A stretch of 64,000 nucleotides of DNA from Aquabacter sp040755535 (GTDB taxonomy: Bacteria > Pseudomonadota > Alphaproteobacteria > Rhizobiales > Xanthobacteraceae). A program made the translations under genes and the position numbers. The notes beneath the pieces were generated by a model. The model was not told the DNA's origin, searched no databases, and worked only from the letters and a program-made list of their open reading frames with translations. Where the stretch lies: positions 31,605 to 95,604 of the forward strand of contig JBFMAV010000009.1 in the NCBI GenBank assembly GCA_040755535.1, in the 5' to 3' direction. The first letter of the stretch is position 1, and each line of letters starts with the position of its first letter. Positions 33,189 to 41,962 of this stretch are shown here, piece by piece.

Positions 33189-33806
33189 TTACGCCGCTGT
33201 CACGGCCGGCAGCCAGAGATCCATCACGCGCCCGGCGGCATTGCGCTGGGCCTGCATGATGGCGCCGGCGACGCCGCGCGCCTCGGCGCTTGCCTCTTCC
33301 ACCAGCGAGAGGGGCGTCGGGAAGGGCGCGGTGACCTGCGCGATCACGCTGTCGCTCTCATAGGCGAGTTCCGCCTCGAACTTGCGGGCCACCTTCTGCA
33401 TGGGCCGGTTATAGGCGAGGCAATTCATCTGCAGCGTGCGGATGCCGCGATTGCGGGCCGCGAGGATGATGCGCTCCATGAGCGCGGTGCCAAGGCCAAG
33501 CCGCTGAAAGGCGGTCTCCACGCTGAAAGCGGCCTCCGCCTCCTGGGCGAGGATTTCGGACAGGGGATAGAGTTCACCCGCCGCGCGCAAATCGCCCTCG
33601 ATGAAGCCGCCCAGCACCACGGAGCCGGAGCGGAACACACGCCCGGCATAATGCACCACGAACTCCTCGCTCACCGAGGAGCCGAAGCGGCTGCGGCGGC
33701 TGTCGCTGTCGAGGCGCAGGAGATGATCGCGGAACAGCAGCGCCTCCGCCGGCCACAGGCGGCGGATCACCGGGGTCGCTTCGCCCTGTTCGCCCATCAT
33801 GTGCAT
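33189..33806 (-). CDS. GNAT-family N-acetyltransferase
   Basis: 205 residues with a GNAT fold; the acetyl-CoA loop is Q-R-L-G-L-G-T-A-L-M, preceded by AEAAFSVETAFQ. The N-terminal RRLWPAEALLFRDHLLRLDSDSRRSRFG is typical of a subgroup fused to or acting like protein acetyltransferases of the Pat type, but no cNMP domain is present. The substrate is unknown. Transcribed from its own promoter (33839-33866), with a palindrome just upstream. Confidence 0.82.
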   Translation of the reverse strand: MHMMGEQGEATPVIRRLWPAEALLFRDHLLRLDSDSRRSRFGSSVSEEFVVHYAGRVFRSGSVVLGGFIEGDLRAAGELYPLSEILAQEAEAAFSVETAFQRLGLGTALMERIILAARNRGIRTLQMNCLAYNRPMQKVARKFEAELAYESDSVIAQVTAPFPTPLSLVEEASAEARGVAGAIMQAQRNAAGRVMDLWLPAVTAA

Positions 33807-33838
33807 CTCCTGGTCGTTTCACGGACCCCCGGGGACGC

Positions 33839-33888
33839 AATCTAGGTGCACCGCACAATCGGTCAAGAAGGTTGACCTAAGCGTCAAC
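33839..33888 (-). promoter_or_regulatory. Promoter with upstream 18-bp palindrome for the GNAT gene
   Basis: On the minus strand TTGACC (33861-33866) and TAGATT (33839-33844) are 16 nt apart. Four bases upstream lies GTTGAC-N6-GTCAAC (33871-33888), a perfect 6-bp inverted repeat in activator-site position. The regulator is unknown. Confidence 0.5.
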
Positions 33889-33923
33889 ACCCTGCCGGCC
33901 CCTGGAAGAGGCCGACAGGGTTG
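33885..33923 (-). terminator. Hairpin after the ialB-like gene
   Basis: Imperfect inverted repeat CAACACCCTGCCGGCC / GGCCGACAGGGTTG with a 9-nt loop, 82 nt downstream of the ialB-like stop codon. No T-tract on the minus strand, so termination is tentative. Confidence 0.35.
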
Positions 33924-34004
33924 ATATCAAAAGAGAACTCTCAAGCCATGCGAAAACGGCATTCCTGATGCGCTGCAACATGAGGCCAGCGCCATCAGGG
34001 CGCC

Positions 34005-34640
34005 TCACATCTTGTCGCGCGCCGCCAGCGCCGCCGGCAAGCCCTTGAGCGAAATGGGCAAGCTGATCTGCGACTGGTTGCGATCCTGGAACACGAGGCT
34101 GCCGCCGCCCGTGGCGGTGAGCAGGCTCGCCGCCTGCTGGGGCGTCAGGTCCACGTCGGCGATGCAGGCGCGGATGCAGAATTTGAACGTGGCGGGGATG
34201 GGCTTGCCATTGTCGCCGACGGTCAGCTGGGCGCCGCCCGGCAGCCACACGCCCACCGGCAATTGCAGCACGAGGCGCAGCGGCGAATCGCTCTTGAGCT
34301 TGCCGAACACCACCTGGGCGACGAGCCCCTGCTGGGGGTTGCCGATCTGCAGCGTCTGGGCCGCCTCGCAGACCTTGTCGCCACCCGTGCCCTCGCCGCG
34401 CTCGCAGCGCACGACCCAGTCGTCATAGGTGGCGCTGGTGCGGCTCGGTCCGTCTTCCGCGCCGGCGCCGAGAGCGGGCTTCTGCGTATTGGCCGCGGCG
34501 GGCGCCGGCTTTTTCGGCTGCTGCGCCGGAGCGGGCGCTTGCGCGGGAGCCGGCGCCTGCGCGAGGGCGCTCCCCAAGCCAGCCAGCACGAATGCGCCCG
34601 CAAGTGCGCTGCGACGCAGAACGGAGAAATCGAAGATCAT
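34005..34640 (-). CDS. Invasion-associated locus B (IalB) family protein, copy 1
   Basis: 211 residues, secreted: signal peptide FSVLRRSALAGAFVLAGLGSALAQ, then an Ala/Pro/Gln linker to about residue 60. The mature domain has the IalB pattern, DDWVVRCERG…CEAAQTLQIG…LPVGVWLPGGAQL…FKFCIRACIADVDLT. Named after a Bartonella locus, the family is widespread in free-living Rhizobiales and its role is unclear. ATG 34640 is chosen so that the signal peptide is N-terminal. A second member lies at 56863-57387. Confidence 0.85.
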   Translation of the reverse strand: MIFDFSVLRRSALAGAFVLAGLGSALAQAPAPAQAPAPAQQPKKPAPAAANTQKPALGAGAEDGPSRTSATYDDWVVRCERGEGTGGDKVCEAAQTLQIGNPQQGLVAQVVFGKLKSDSPLRLVLQLPVGVWLPGGAQLTVGDNGKPIPATFKFCIRACIADVDLTPQQAASLLTATGGGSLVFQDRNQSQISLPISLKGLPAALAARDKM

Positions 34641-34822
34641 GGACTCGTCTCTCAAAATCGGACGGCGCTGCATACCAATACCGCCCACCCATGCCAATGG
34701 CACAAAGGCCTCTCGCAATGCGCCGGTGCCCCCTGCGCGTCTCATGGTGGATTGGGGGAATTGAGGTTCCCTCCCACCTGGGCTCATTCTAGCATGACCA
34801 TATCTCTGGGGACTGACAAACA

Positions 34823-35425
34823 ATGACCCATCTGCTGCGCACCTGCCTTGCCACCGTGCTGCTTGGCCTTCTGCCGTCGATCGCGCTTGCCCATACCGGC
34901 GCGGGCGACGCCCATGGCTTTGCCCATGGCTTCTTTCATCCCCTGACCGGCATCGACCACGTCCTGGCCATGGTGGCCGTGGGCATTCTCGCCTGGCAGT
35001 GCGGCGGGCGGGCGCTGTGGGCAGTGCCGCTCGCCTTCGTCGCCGTCATGGTGGCGGGCGGCGTGCTGGGGGTGTCGGGCCTGGATCTGCCCTTCGTGGA
35101 GATCGCCATCGCCCTGTCCGTGGTGGTTCTGGGGACGGCAGTGGCGCTTGGCATAACGCTGCCCTTGGCCGCCGCCATGGGCCTTGCCGGCGTCTTCGCG
35201 CTGTTCCACGGCCATGCCCATGGCGCGGAAATGCCGGAGGACGCGAGCGGACTTGCCTATGGCCTCGGCTTCGTGCTCGCCACGGCGGCGCTGCATCTGG
35301 CGGGCCTCGGCCTCGGCATGGGCATCGCCCGCCTGGGCGAGCGCCATGGCGCGGCCCTGGTGCGGATGTCGGGCGCCGCCATCGCGCTCGGCGGCGTGGC
35401 GCTGCTGGCCCGCTTGTCGGTCTGA
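34823..35425 (+). CDS. HupE/UreJ-family membrane protein
   Basis: 200 residues with about six membrane helices and a signal-like first segment ending ALAH. Histidines cluster in HGFAHGFFHPLTGIDHVLAM and in HGHAHGAEM, the HupE/UreJ metal (nickel or cobalt) permease signature. No urease or hydrogenase gene and no cobalamin riboswitch is close, so the cargo cannot be deduced. A GGGGAC ribosome-binding site precedes the ATG. Confidence 0.87.
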   Translation: MTHLLRTCLATVLLGLLPSIALAHTGAGDAHGFAHGFFHPLTGIDHVLAMVAVGILAWQCGGRALWAVPLAFVAVMVAGGVLGVSGLDLPFVEIAIALSVVVLGTAVALGITLPLAAAMGLAGVFALFHGHAHGAEMPEDASGLAYGLGFVLATAALHLAGLGLGMGIARLGERHGAALVRMSGAAIALGGVALLARLSV

Positions 35426-35471
35426 CGCCGCATGGCCGGCGCCGGCGCGCGGATGTCGCGTGCGGGCGCCG

Positions 35472-36518
35472 TCAGACCCGGCGCGGGGCGCCGGACACAT
35501 ATGCCTCGCACAGAGTGATCGTCCCGGCCGTATAATCCGGCCCGAAGGCGCGCGCGGTGTCGCTGTCCGCGCGCGAGGCCAGCCATGCGGTGAGCAGGAT
35601 GCGCCGCAGGGTCACGAAGAGGGGAAGGCAGGCTGCCTGCGCATCCGAAAGCGCCGTTACGCGCCGATATCCCTCACACCAGGCCGCCGCCAATTCAGGC
35701 ACGACGGGCGCATGCTCCATGAAGCTCACCGCGGCGGCAAAATCATAGAGAAACCAGGAGAACCCGCAGTCGTCGAAGTCGATCAACGACAGGCGAGGTC
35801 CCTCCACCAGCAGATTGGCGAGCCGCAGGTCGCCATGGATGAGGCCGAACACATCCGCCCCTTGCCCGATGCCGGCCAGATCACGCTCCAATTGCGCCGC
35901 CGCCCGCGCGATGACGTTGGCACCCTGCGCATCGAGCCCGAGGCCCTGGCGCCAGTCGCCCCAAAGCGGCGCGCGGCCGATCATGGTGTCGAAGGTCCAG
36001 GCCTTCCGGCGAAATCCATCCGGCCGGCGCCACGCGCGGGCATGCAGGTGAAGCCGCGCGGTGAGGTGCCCCAATTGGCCGAACCAGCCGGGCAGGTTCG
36101 CGTCCGCCTGGGGTTCGCGGCCCGGCAGAAAATCGAATGCCACCGCCTGATAGGCCCGCGCGCCAAAGATCAACGGAAGCACGCCGTCGCCGTCGCGCGT
36201 GGCGACCGGGCGCGGCACCGGCAATTCCCCGTCCAGGGCGCGCAGCCAGGCCAGTTCCGAGGCGATCTCGTCGGGCGCGTGATAGCCGGGCCGATGCACC
36301 CGCAGGACGAGATCGCGCACCCCGTCGCGGGCGCGGAAGGCGATGTTCTCCGATAGGGAGAGGCGCTCCAGGCATGCCTCGGGCGAGAGCCCCCAGCGGG
36401 GCATGGCCGCCCTTACGCTCGGCTCGATGGCGACCGCAAACGCCTCGTCGAACACCGCTCCCCTCCCTGGCCTTCCACGTCGCTGGATCGCCGGCCGGTC
36501 TGATTGCATGGCGATCAA
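35472..36518 (-). CDS. APH-family phosphotransferase (SrkA / homoserine-kinase-like)
   Basis: 348-residue protein-kinase-like fold. The catalytic loop is IHGDLRLANLL and the metal motif LIDFDDCG; LVLRVHRPGYH carries the ATP-anchoring lysine-equivalent region, with Arg where Lys is usual. Closest in my judgement to SrkA (YihE) stress kinases or the aminoglycoside/choline kinase superfamily. The substrate is unknown. Convergent with the HupE gene 46 nt away. The exact start is uncertain, 36518 or an internal ATG nearby. Confidence 0.75.
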   Translation of the reverse strand: MIAMQSDRPAIQRRGRPGRGAVFDEAFAVAIEPSVRAAMPRWGLSPEACLERLSLSENIAFRARDGVRDLVLRVHRPGYHAPDEIASELAWLRALDGELPVPRPVATRDGDGVLPLIFGARAYQAVAFDFLPGREPQADANLPGWFGQLGHLTARLHLHARAWRRPDGFRRKAWTFDTMIGRAPLWGDWRQGLGLDAQGANVIARAAAQLERDLAGIGQGADVFGLIHGDLRLANLLVEGPRLSLIDFDDCGFSWFLYDFAAAVSFMEHAPVVPELAAAWCEGYRRVTALSDAQAACLPLFVTLRRILLTAWLASRADSDTARAFGPDYTAGTITLCEAYVSGAPRRV

Positions 36519-36705
36519 ACCGGCAAAACGCTTGATCCGTCTCTAGCGGGCGAATCGCGCCGCGTCCGCCGGCGGCGCCTGCATCGTGCCGGCAAGGTTC
36601 ACATTTTTCGCGCGTGTGCAAACAATCGGCGGCGGAGGCGCGTGCGCACATTGAAGCGCGCGGCGGTTCAGGCCATAGGTTTGAGGCACCCACCGAGCAC
36701 CCCTC

Positions 36706-37695
36706 ATGGCCGCCCGCCCCGCCTCAAAGACTCTCCGTGCGAACGCACCGGCGCCCGGCGTCAGCATCGATCTATCGGCAGCCGTGCTAGCGGTGACGCA
36801 GGAGGCGCCGCGCGTGTTGGCGGTGCGTGGCCCGCAGCGGCCAGCCTTGCCTTCCGGCCCTCTGGAAAGCGGCCACCGTACGTTGGAAGCGGGCCTTCGC
36901 GCCTGGGTGGAGCGGCAGACCAACCAGACCCTCAATTATGTGGAACAACTCTACACGTTCGGCGACCTGGACCGCCAGGATGCCGGGGCGCGCGCCCTTT
37001 CGGTGGCCTATCTCGCCCTGGTGCGCGAGGCGCGCCCGGCCGGTGAACTGGAGGCCTCCTGGCTTGATTGGTATGCCTGCTTTCCCTGGGAGGATTGGCG
37101 CGAAGGGCGGCCGGCCATCCTGGACGAGATCGAGGCCGCCCTGGACGCCTGGGCGGCGCGCGCCGGCGGCGCGGCCGGTTGCGCAACCCGCCACGAGCGC
37201 CGGCACCTCGCCTTCGGCAGCGGCGCGAGCTGGAACGACGAACGGGTGTTGGAACGCTACGAACTGCTCTATGAGGCGGGACTGGTCCAGGAGTCCTATG
37301 GTGATGCGGCCAAGGGTGAGGCGGGCCGGGAGACGACCGGGAAGGGGGCGGCGGCGGTGTCGCTCGGCCATGCCATGGCCTTCGACCATCGGCGCATTCT
37401 CGCCACCGCCATCGGCCGCATGCGCGGCAAGATCAAGTACCGCCCCGTGGTCTTCGAACTGATGCCGCCGGCCTTCACCCTGCTTCAGCTCCAGCGCACG
37501 GTCGAAGCCCTTTCGGGCATGCGCCTTCATAAGCAGAATTTCCGCCGCCTCGTGGAGACGCAAGGTCTTGTGGAGGAAACTGGCGAGACCGCGACCGAGA
37601 CCGGCGGACGCCCTGCCCGCCTGGTGCGCTTCCGCCGCGACGTCCTGCTGGAGCGGCCCGCGCCCGGCGTGCGCCCCCCGGGTTCGCGCCGGTAG
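36706..37695 (+). CDS. Degenerate-Nudix transcriptional regulator ('NAD regulator', NrtR-like)
   Basis: 329 residues. The first 160 resemble a Nudix hydrolase domain, but the Nudix box is degenerate: GHRTLEAGLRAWVERQ lacks the second catalytic glutamate. The C-terminal part (AFTLLQLQRTVEALSGMRLHKQNFRRLV) is the winged-helix of NrtR-type NAD-metabolism repressors, ending with GRPARLVRFRRD. It probably senses ADP-ribose or a related NAD metabolite and represses targets elsewhere; no nad gene is adjacent. Likely single gene. Confidence 0.75.
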   Translation: MAARPASKTLRANAPAPGVSIDLSAAVLAVTQEAPRVLAVRGPQRPALPSGPLESGHRTLEAGLRAWVERQTNQTLNYVEQLYTFGDLDRQDAGARALSVAYLALVREARPAGELEASWLDWYACFPWEDWREGRPAILDEIEAALDAWAARAGGAAGCATRHERRHLAFGSGASWNDERVLERYELLYEAGLVQESYGDAAKGEAGRETTGKGAAAVSLGHAMAFDHRRILATAIGRMRGKIKYRPVVFELMPPAFTLLQLQRTVEALSGMRLHKQNFRRLVETQGLVEETGETATETGGRPARLVRFRRDVLLERPAPGVRPPGSRR

Positions 37696-37772
37696 GACGG
37701 CTTCCCCCACCGGGAGGTGCCGCCCCTGGAGTGTCCACGCGTCCCGCAGGGGACCGACGTCTCCCTTTCGGC

Positions 37773-39569
37773 TTACACGCCGAGGATGGCGGCCTCGCCC
37801 TCCAGGACGGTCCCCTCGCCATGGGTGACCGCCAGCTCAAGCCCCGAGGCCTCCACCGCGAGATTCTCTGCGAAGAAGCGGGCGGTGGCGATGCGGGCGG
37901 CGTGGCGCGGGTCGTCCTCGCCCGCCGCGCGGGCGGCGTGGGCGGCAAGCGCGACGCGGCCGAGATAGGCGCCGCCGGCCGCGCGCGCGAACAGGGCGAG
38001 ATAGGGCGTTGCGCCGGCGAGCGCCTTCACAGGCTCATCCGGCATCCAGTCCAGCATCTTGCGGGTTGCGCGGGCGAGCGCCTCCACCGCCTCTCCAAGC
38101 CGCTCGCCGGCATGGCCGAACTCGGGAGCGTTCAAGGCAGAGATGCGCTGTGCGTCCGTGCGGAAATCGGCGATGAGGCCATCCACGAGGCTGCCCTCGC
38201 GCACCGGCAGCTTGCGGGTGACGAGGTCGATGGCCTGGATGCCGTTGGTGCCCTCATAGATGGCGAAGATGCGCGCATCGCGGAAATGCTGGGCGGCGCC
38301 CGTCTCCTCGATATAGCCCATGCCGCCGTGCACCTGGATTCCCAGCGAGGACACCTTGATGCCCGCATCGGTGGCGAAAGCCTTGGCGATGGGCGTGAGC
38401 AGGCTCGCCTCGTCCAACGCGGCCGCGCGCTGGATGGGGTCCGCCAGGCGGTGCGCCCGGTCCAGGGCATCGGCGGTGCGCAGGCAGAGGGCGCGGGCTG
38501 CCTCGGTTTCCGCGCGCATGGTCAGCAGCATGCGCCGCACGTCGGGATGGCCGATGATGGGGCTCGTCTCCGTGGCGGGCGCACCCGGCGCGCGGCCCTG
38601 GCGGCGGTCCTTGGCGAAGGCGATGGCGCGCTGGGTGGCGCGCTCCGCCACCGCGACGCCCTGGATGCCGACGGCGAGCCGGGCGTTATTCATCATGGTG
38701 AACATGCAGGCGAGGCCGCGATTTTCCTCGCCCACCAGATAGCCGACCGCTCCCTCCCCGCCATCGCCATAGCTCATGGTGCAGGTGGGCGAGCCATGCA
38801 GGCCGAGCTTGTGCTCCAGCCCCACCACCTTGACGTCGTTGCGCGCGCCGAGCGAGCCGTCCGCATTCACCAGGAACTTCGGCACCAGAAAGAGCGAGAT
38901 TCCCTTGGTTCCGGGGGGAGCGTCGGGCAGGCGCGCCAGGACAAGATGGACGATGTTCTCGGCGATGTCGTGATCGCCATAGGAGATGAAGATCTTGGAA
39001 CCGAAAATCCGGTAGGTCCCGTCCCCGTGCCGCTCCGCGCGGGCGCGCAGGGCCGCAAGGTCGGAGCCCGCCTGCGGTTCGGTGAGATTCATGGTGCCGG
39101 TCCAGGTGCCGCTCACCAGCTTGGGCAGATAGGTGTCCTGAAGCGCCTTGGACCCGTGCTGGGTGAGGGCCTCGACCGCCCCCATGGTGAGGACAGGGCC
39201 GATGCCGAAGGCCGGCGAGGCGCTGTTCCAGAACTCGGTGAGCACGCTGGTGAGGGTGATGGGCAGATGCTGGCCGCCGAACGATTCTTCGGCCGCAACC
39301 CCGTTCCAGCCGGCCTCGATCCAATCCGCATAGGCCTCTTTCCAGCCGGGCGCGGTCGTGACGATGCCGTCCTTCAGCACATTGCCCTTGGTGTCGCCGG
39401 CCCGATCGAGGGGGGCGATCTCGTCGGCGGCGAACTTGCCGGCCTCCTCAAGGATGCTGTCCACCAGGTCGAAAGAGAGATCCACCAGCCCCTGGTCCAT
39501 GAGGCGCGGAAGGGAGGTGCAGGTCTTCAGGAAAAAGGCGGTCTCTTCCACCGGCGCACGATAGCTCAT
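37773..39569 (-). CDS. Acyl-CoA dehydrogenase (DmdC-like, long form)
   Basis: 598-residue FAD enzyme of the long acyl-CoA dehydrogenase group that includes 3-methylmercaptopropionyl-CoA dehydrogenase. GTWTGTMNLTEPQAGSDLA and FISYGDHD are the FAD/substrate blocks; the catalytic-base region is YEGTNGIQAIDL, and an extra C-terminal domain follows (residues about 470-598). Start at ATG 39569 (MSYRAPVEETAFFL), the family's usual N-terminus. The physiological acyl-CoA is unknown. Confidence 0.87.
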   Translation of the reverse strand: MSYRAPVEETAFFLKTCTSLPRLMDQGLVDLSFDLVDSILEEAGKFAADEIAPLDRAGDTKGNVLKDGIVTTAPGWKEAYADWIEAGWNGVAAEESFGGQHLPITLTSVLTEFWNSASPAFGIGPVLTMGAVEALTQHGSKALQDTYLPKLVSGTWTGTMNLTEPQAGSDLAALRARAERHGDGTYRIFGSKIFISYGDHDIAENIVHLVLARLPDAPPGTKGISLFLVPKFLVNADGSLGARNDVKVVGLEHKLGLHGSPTCTMSYGDGGEGAVGYLVGEENRGLACMFTMMNNARLAVGIQGVAVAERATQRAIAFAKDRRQGRAPGAPATETSPIIGHPDVRRMLLTMRAETEAARALCLRTADALDRAHRLADPIQRAAALDEASLLTPIAKAFATDAGIKVSSLGIQVHGGMGYIEETGAAQHFRDARIFAIYEGTNGIQAIDLVTRKLPVREGSLVDGLIADFRTDAQRISALNAPEFGHAGERLGEAVEALARATRKMLDWMPDEPVKALAGATPYLALFARAAGGAYLGRVALAAHAARAAGEDDPRHAARIATARFFAENLAVEASGLELAVTHGEGTVLEGEAAILGV

Positions 39570-39770
39570 GTCCCTCACCTCCCGTTTTTGCGGCGAACGC
39601 ACCCCATTGACGCCGGCCTTCGACCGGCCTTAGAGCCTCTGGCGCGTCATGCGCCGTTCGCGCTCGCCTGTATGGCCTGAAGTTGGCCCTGTGCGCCACA
39701 TAGAGGGAAGCCGGATGTCGGCGTCAATCGCGCCGTCGGCGCACCGGTCCGCACCACCCGAAGGACGCCC

Positions 39771-40805
39771 ATGCCCCCCGCCGCTCCGCTCCCCGCTCCC
39801 CGCGCCACGCTCCGTCTGGATGCGCGCGAATCCGCCGCCGGCCAGGGCGCGATCGAGGCGGCGGCTCAGATCATAGCGGCTGGCGGGCTCGTCGCCTTTC
39901 CCACCGAAACGGTCTACGGGCTCGGCGCCGACGCCGGCAATCCCCGCGCCGTGGCCGGGGTCTATGCGGCCAAGGGCCGCCCCGCCTTCAACCCGCTCAT
40001 CGCCCATGTGCCGCACCTTGAGGCCGCCGCCGCGCTGGGCGAGATGACACCGGCCGCCCGTTTGCTCGCGCAGGCCTTCTGGCCCGGCCCCCTGACGCTG
40101 GTCCTGCCGTGCCTGGACACCGACGCGGTGTGCGAGCTTGCCCGCGCCGGCCTCGATACGCTGGCGGTGCGGGTGCCGGCCCATCCCGTGGCCCGCACCT
40201 TTCTGGAGGCGGCCGGGCGGCCCGTGGTGGGGCCGAGCGCCAACCGATCCGGCCATGTCTCGCCCACGGACGCGGCGCATGTCCTCAACGACCTGTCTGG
40301 TCGGATCGATGCGGTTCTCGATGCCGGCCCCTCGCCGGTCGGGGTGGAATCCACCATCGTCGATTGCTCTGGTCCCGAACCGCGCCTGCTGCGCCCCGGC
40401 GGTCTCTCGCGGGATCGGCTGGAAGCCGTGCTCGGCCACCCCCTCCCGGATGCACAGGACGAGGATGAAGCCCGGCCCCAATCCCCCGGCCGGCTCGCCT
40501 CCCATTACGCGCCCCGCGCCACCATTCGCCTTCAGGCGGACGACGTCCGACCGGGCGAAGCCCTGCTCACCTTCGGCGGTCGCCGTCCCCCCGGAAGCGA
40601 GGCTGCGCGCCTGATCCTTGATCTTAGCCCCGCAGGAACCCTTGAGGAGGCGGCGGCAAACCTGTACGCCGCCTTGCGGCGCCTGGATGCGGAGGGCGTC
40701 GATGCGATCGCCGTCGTCCCCCTGCCGCGCGAGGGCTTGGGCGAAGCCATAGCGGACCGTCTCAGCCGGGCAGCGGCCCCGCGACCGGTTCCGGAAGGAG
40801 ACTGA
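39771..40805 (+). CDS. L-threonylcarbamoyladenylate synthase (Sua5 type)
   Basis: Makes threonylcarbamoyl-AMP for the universal tRNA t6A modification. 344 residues: the YrdC/TsaC domain (VAFPTETVYGLGADA, KGRPAFNPLIAH, VPAHPVARTFLE, GPSANRSGHVSPT) plus the C-terminal Sua5 domain after a linker containing SPGRLASHYAPRA, which gates the active site. A GNAT gene starts 1 nt after its stop codon. Confidence 0.93.
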   Translation: MPPAAPLPAPRATLRLDARESAAGQGAIEAAAQIIAAGGLVAFPTETVYGLGADAGNPRAVAGVYAAKGRPAFNPLIAHVPHLEAAAALGEMTPAARLLAQAFWPGPLTLVLPCLDTDAVCELARAGLDTLAVRVPAHPVARTFLEAAGRPVVGPSANRSGHVSPTDAAHVLNDLSGRIDAVLDAGPSPVGVESTIVDCSGPEPRLLRPGGLSRDRLEAVLGHPLPDAQDEDEARPQSPGRLASHYAPRATIRLQADDVRPGEALLTFGGRRPPGSEAARLILDLSPAGTLEEAAANLYAALRRLDAEGVDAIAVVPLPREGLGEAIADRLSRAAAPRPVPEGD

Positions 40806-40806
40806 C

Positions 40807-41229
40807 ATGAACCCCGATATCAATCACGCCACCGAGGGCGATACCGAGGCCCTGGTGGCGCTGTGGGACGCGACCGGTCTCCTGCGGCCCTGGAACGACC
40901 CGCGCGCGGACATCGCGCTGGCGCGGCGCGGGCCCCACTCGACCATCCTGGTCCTGCGCCGGGACAGCGCCATCGTCGGTTCGGTCATGGTGGGCCACGA
41001 CGGCCACCGGGGCTGGATCTATTATTTGGCGGTCGCGCCCCACGTCGCGCGCCAGGGCCTCGGGCGGCGCCTGACCCGCGCGGCGGAGGATTGGCTGCGG
41101 GCGCGCGGCATTCCCAAGCTGATGCTCATGGTCCGCCCGGAGAACGAGCAAGTGCGCGCCTTCTATGCGGCAGCGGGCTATGAGGAGGAGCCGCGCATCG
41201 TCTTCTCCAAGCGCCTTGATGGCATTTAG
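40807..41229 (+). CDS. GNAT-family acetyltransferase (YpeA-like)
   Basis: 140-residue GNAT domain: acetyl-CoA site RQGLGRRLTRAAEDWL, preceding strand GWIYYLAVAP, and the family tail LMVRPENEQVRAFYAAAGYE. It resembles YpeA. Start is 1 nt beyond the Sua5 stop, with GGAAGGAG as ribosome-binding site. Substrate unknown. The stop codon TAG merges with the R4 repeat. Confidence 0.87.
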   Translation: MNPDINHATEGDTEALVALWDATGLLRPWNDPRADIALARRGPHSTILVLRRDSAIVGSVMVGHDGHRGWIYYLAVAPHVARQGLGRRLTRAAEDWLRARGIPKLMLMVRPENEQVRAFYAAAGYEEEPRIVFSKRLDGI

Positions 41230-41342
41230 AGCATGCGCCGATCAGCCTGCACCGCAGGCTGATCGGATCACGCATTCTCTCTCAATAGTTTAGAGACTGA
41301 TTCACCGATCAGGTTGATTCAACCTGATCGGATCAGGCTCTA
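41228..41342. repeat. Composite AGAGC palindromic repeat (R4, two units)
   Basis: Same order as R2: first AGAGCATGCGCCGATCAG…CCTGCACCGCAGG…ACGCATTCTC, then a second unit with CCGATCAGGTTGATTCAA and CCTGATCGGATCAGGCTCTAG. The left end supplies part of the upstream TAG stop codon. It fills nearly the whole gap before the convergent tag gene. Confidence 0.75.
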
Positions 41343-41374
41343 GCCGCCTGCAAGTCCGAGGCGGCCGCCGCCCC

Positions 41375-41962
41375 TCAGCCGGGGCGGGCGCGGTGGCAAT
41401 CGACCAAATGGTCGTCCACCAGACCGCAGGCCTGCATGAAGGCATAGACGATGGTCGGACCGCAGAATTTGAAGCCCGCCGCCTTCAGCCGCTTGGACAA
41501 AGCCCGCGATTCCGCCGTCTCGGCGGGGATGTCCGAAAGCGTACGCGGACGGCGCACCAGAACCGCGCCGCCGACGCTCTCCCACATCAGATCCGCGAAA
41601 TCCATGCCCTTCTCCCGCAGGTCCAGATAGGCCCGCGCCGAGAGCACCGCGCCTTCCACCTTCGCCCGGTTGCGGACGATCCCAGCATCGGCCATCAGCG
41701 CCGCGATCTTCTGCGGGCCATAGCGGGCGATCACCTCCGGCTCGAACCCGTCGAAGGCGCGGCGGAAATTGTCCCGCTTGCGCAGAATGGTGATCCAGGA
41801 CAGGCCGGCCTGGAAGCCGTCCAGCAGCAACTTCTCGAACAGCGCCCGGGCGTCGCGCTCCTCCACGCCCCATTCCTCGTCGTGATAAGCCATGTAGAGC
41901 GGGTCCGTCCCGCACCAGGGGCAGCGGCACTTGCCATCGGCGTGGAGATGAACGCCCTTCAT
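41375..41962 (-). CDS. tag: DNA-3-methyladenine glycosylase I
   Basis: Base-excision enzyme removing 3-methyladenine. 195 residues from ATG 41962 (MKGVHLHADGKCRCPWCG), with zinc cysteines near the N-terminus, YHDEEWG, the helix LFEKLLLDGFQAGLSWITIL, the FCGPTIVYAFMQACGLV block and the zinc-binding DCH at the end. Its start overlaps the stop of ygfZ (ATGA), so the two are coupled. Confidence 0.94.
   Translation of the reverse strand: MKGVHLHADGKCRCPWCGTDPLYMAYHDEEWGVEERDARALFEKLLLDGFQAGLSWITILRKRDNFRRAFDGFEPEVIARYGPQKIAALMADAGIVRNRAKVEGAVLSARAYLDLREKGMDFADLMWESVGGAVLVRRPRTLSDIPAETAESRALSKRLKAAGFKFCGPTIVYAFMQACGLVDDHLVDCHRARPG

Noticed and set aside
34641..34822. Cobalamin riboswitch ahead of the HupE/UreJ gene.
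   Set aside because: The gap lacks the B12-box and is too short for the full structure.
41230..41374. tRNA or small RNA gene in the gap after the YpeA-like GNAT.
   Set aside because: The symmetrical stems are those of the R4 dispersed repeat; no cloverleaf can be drawn.
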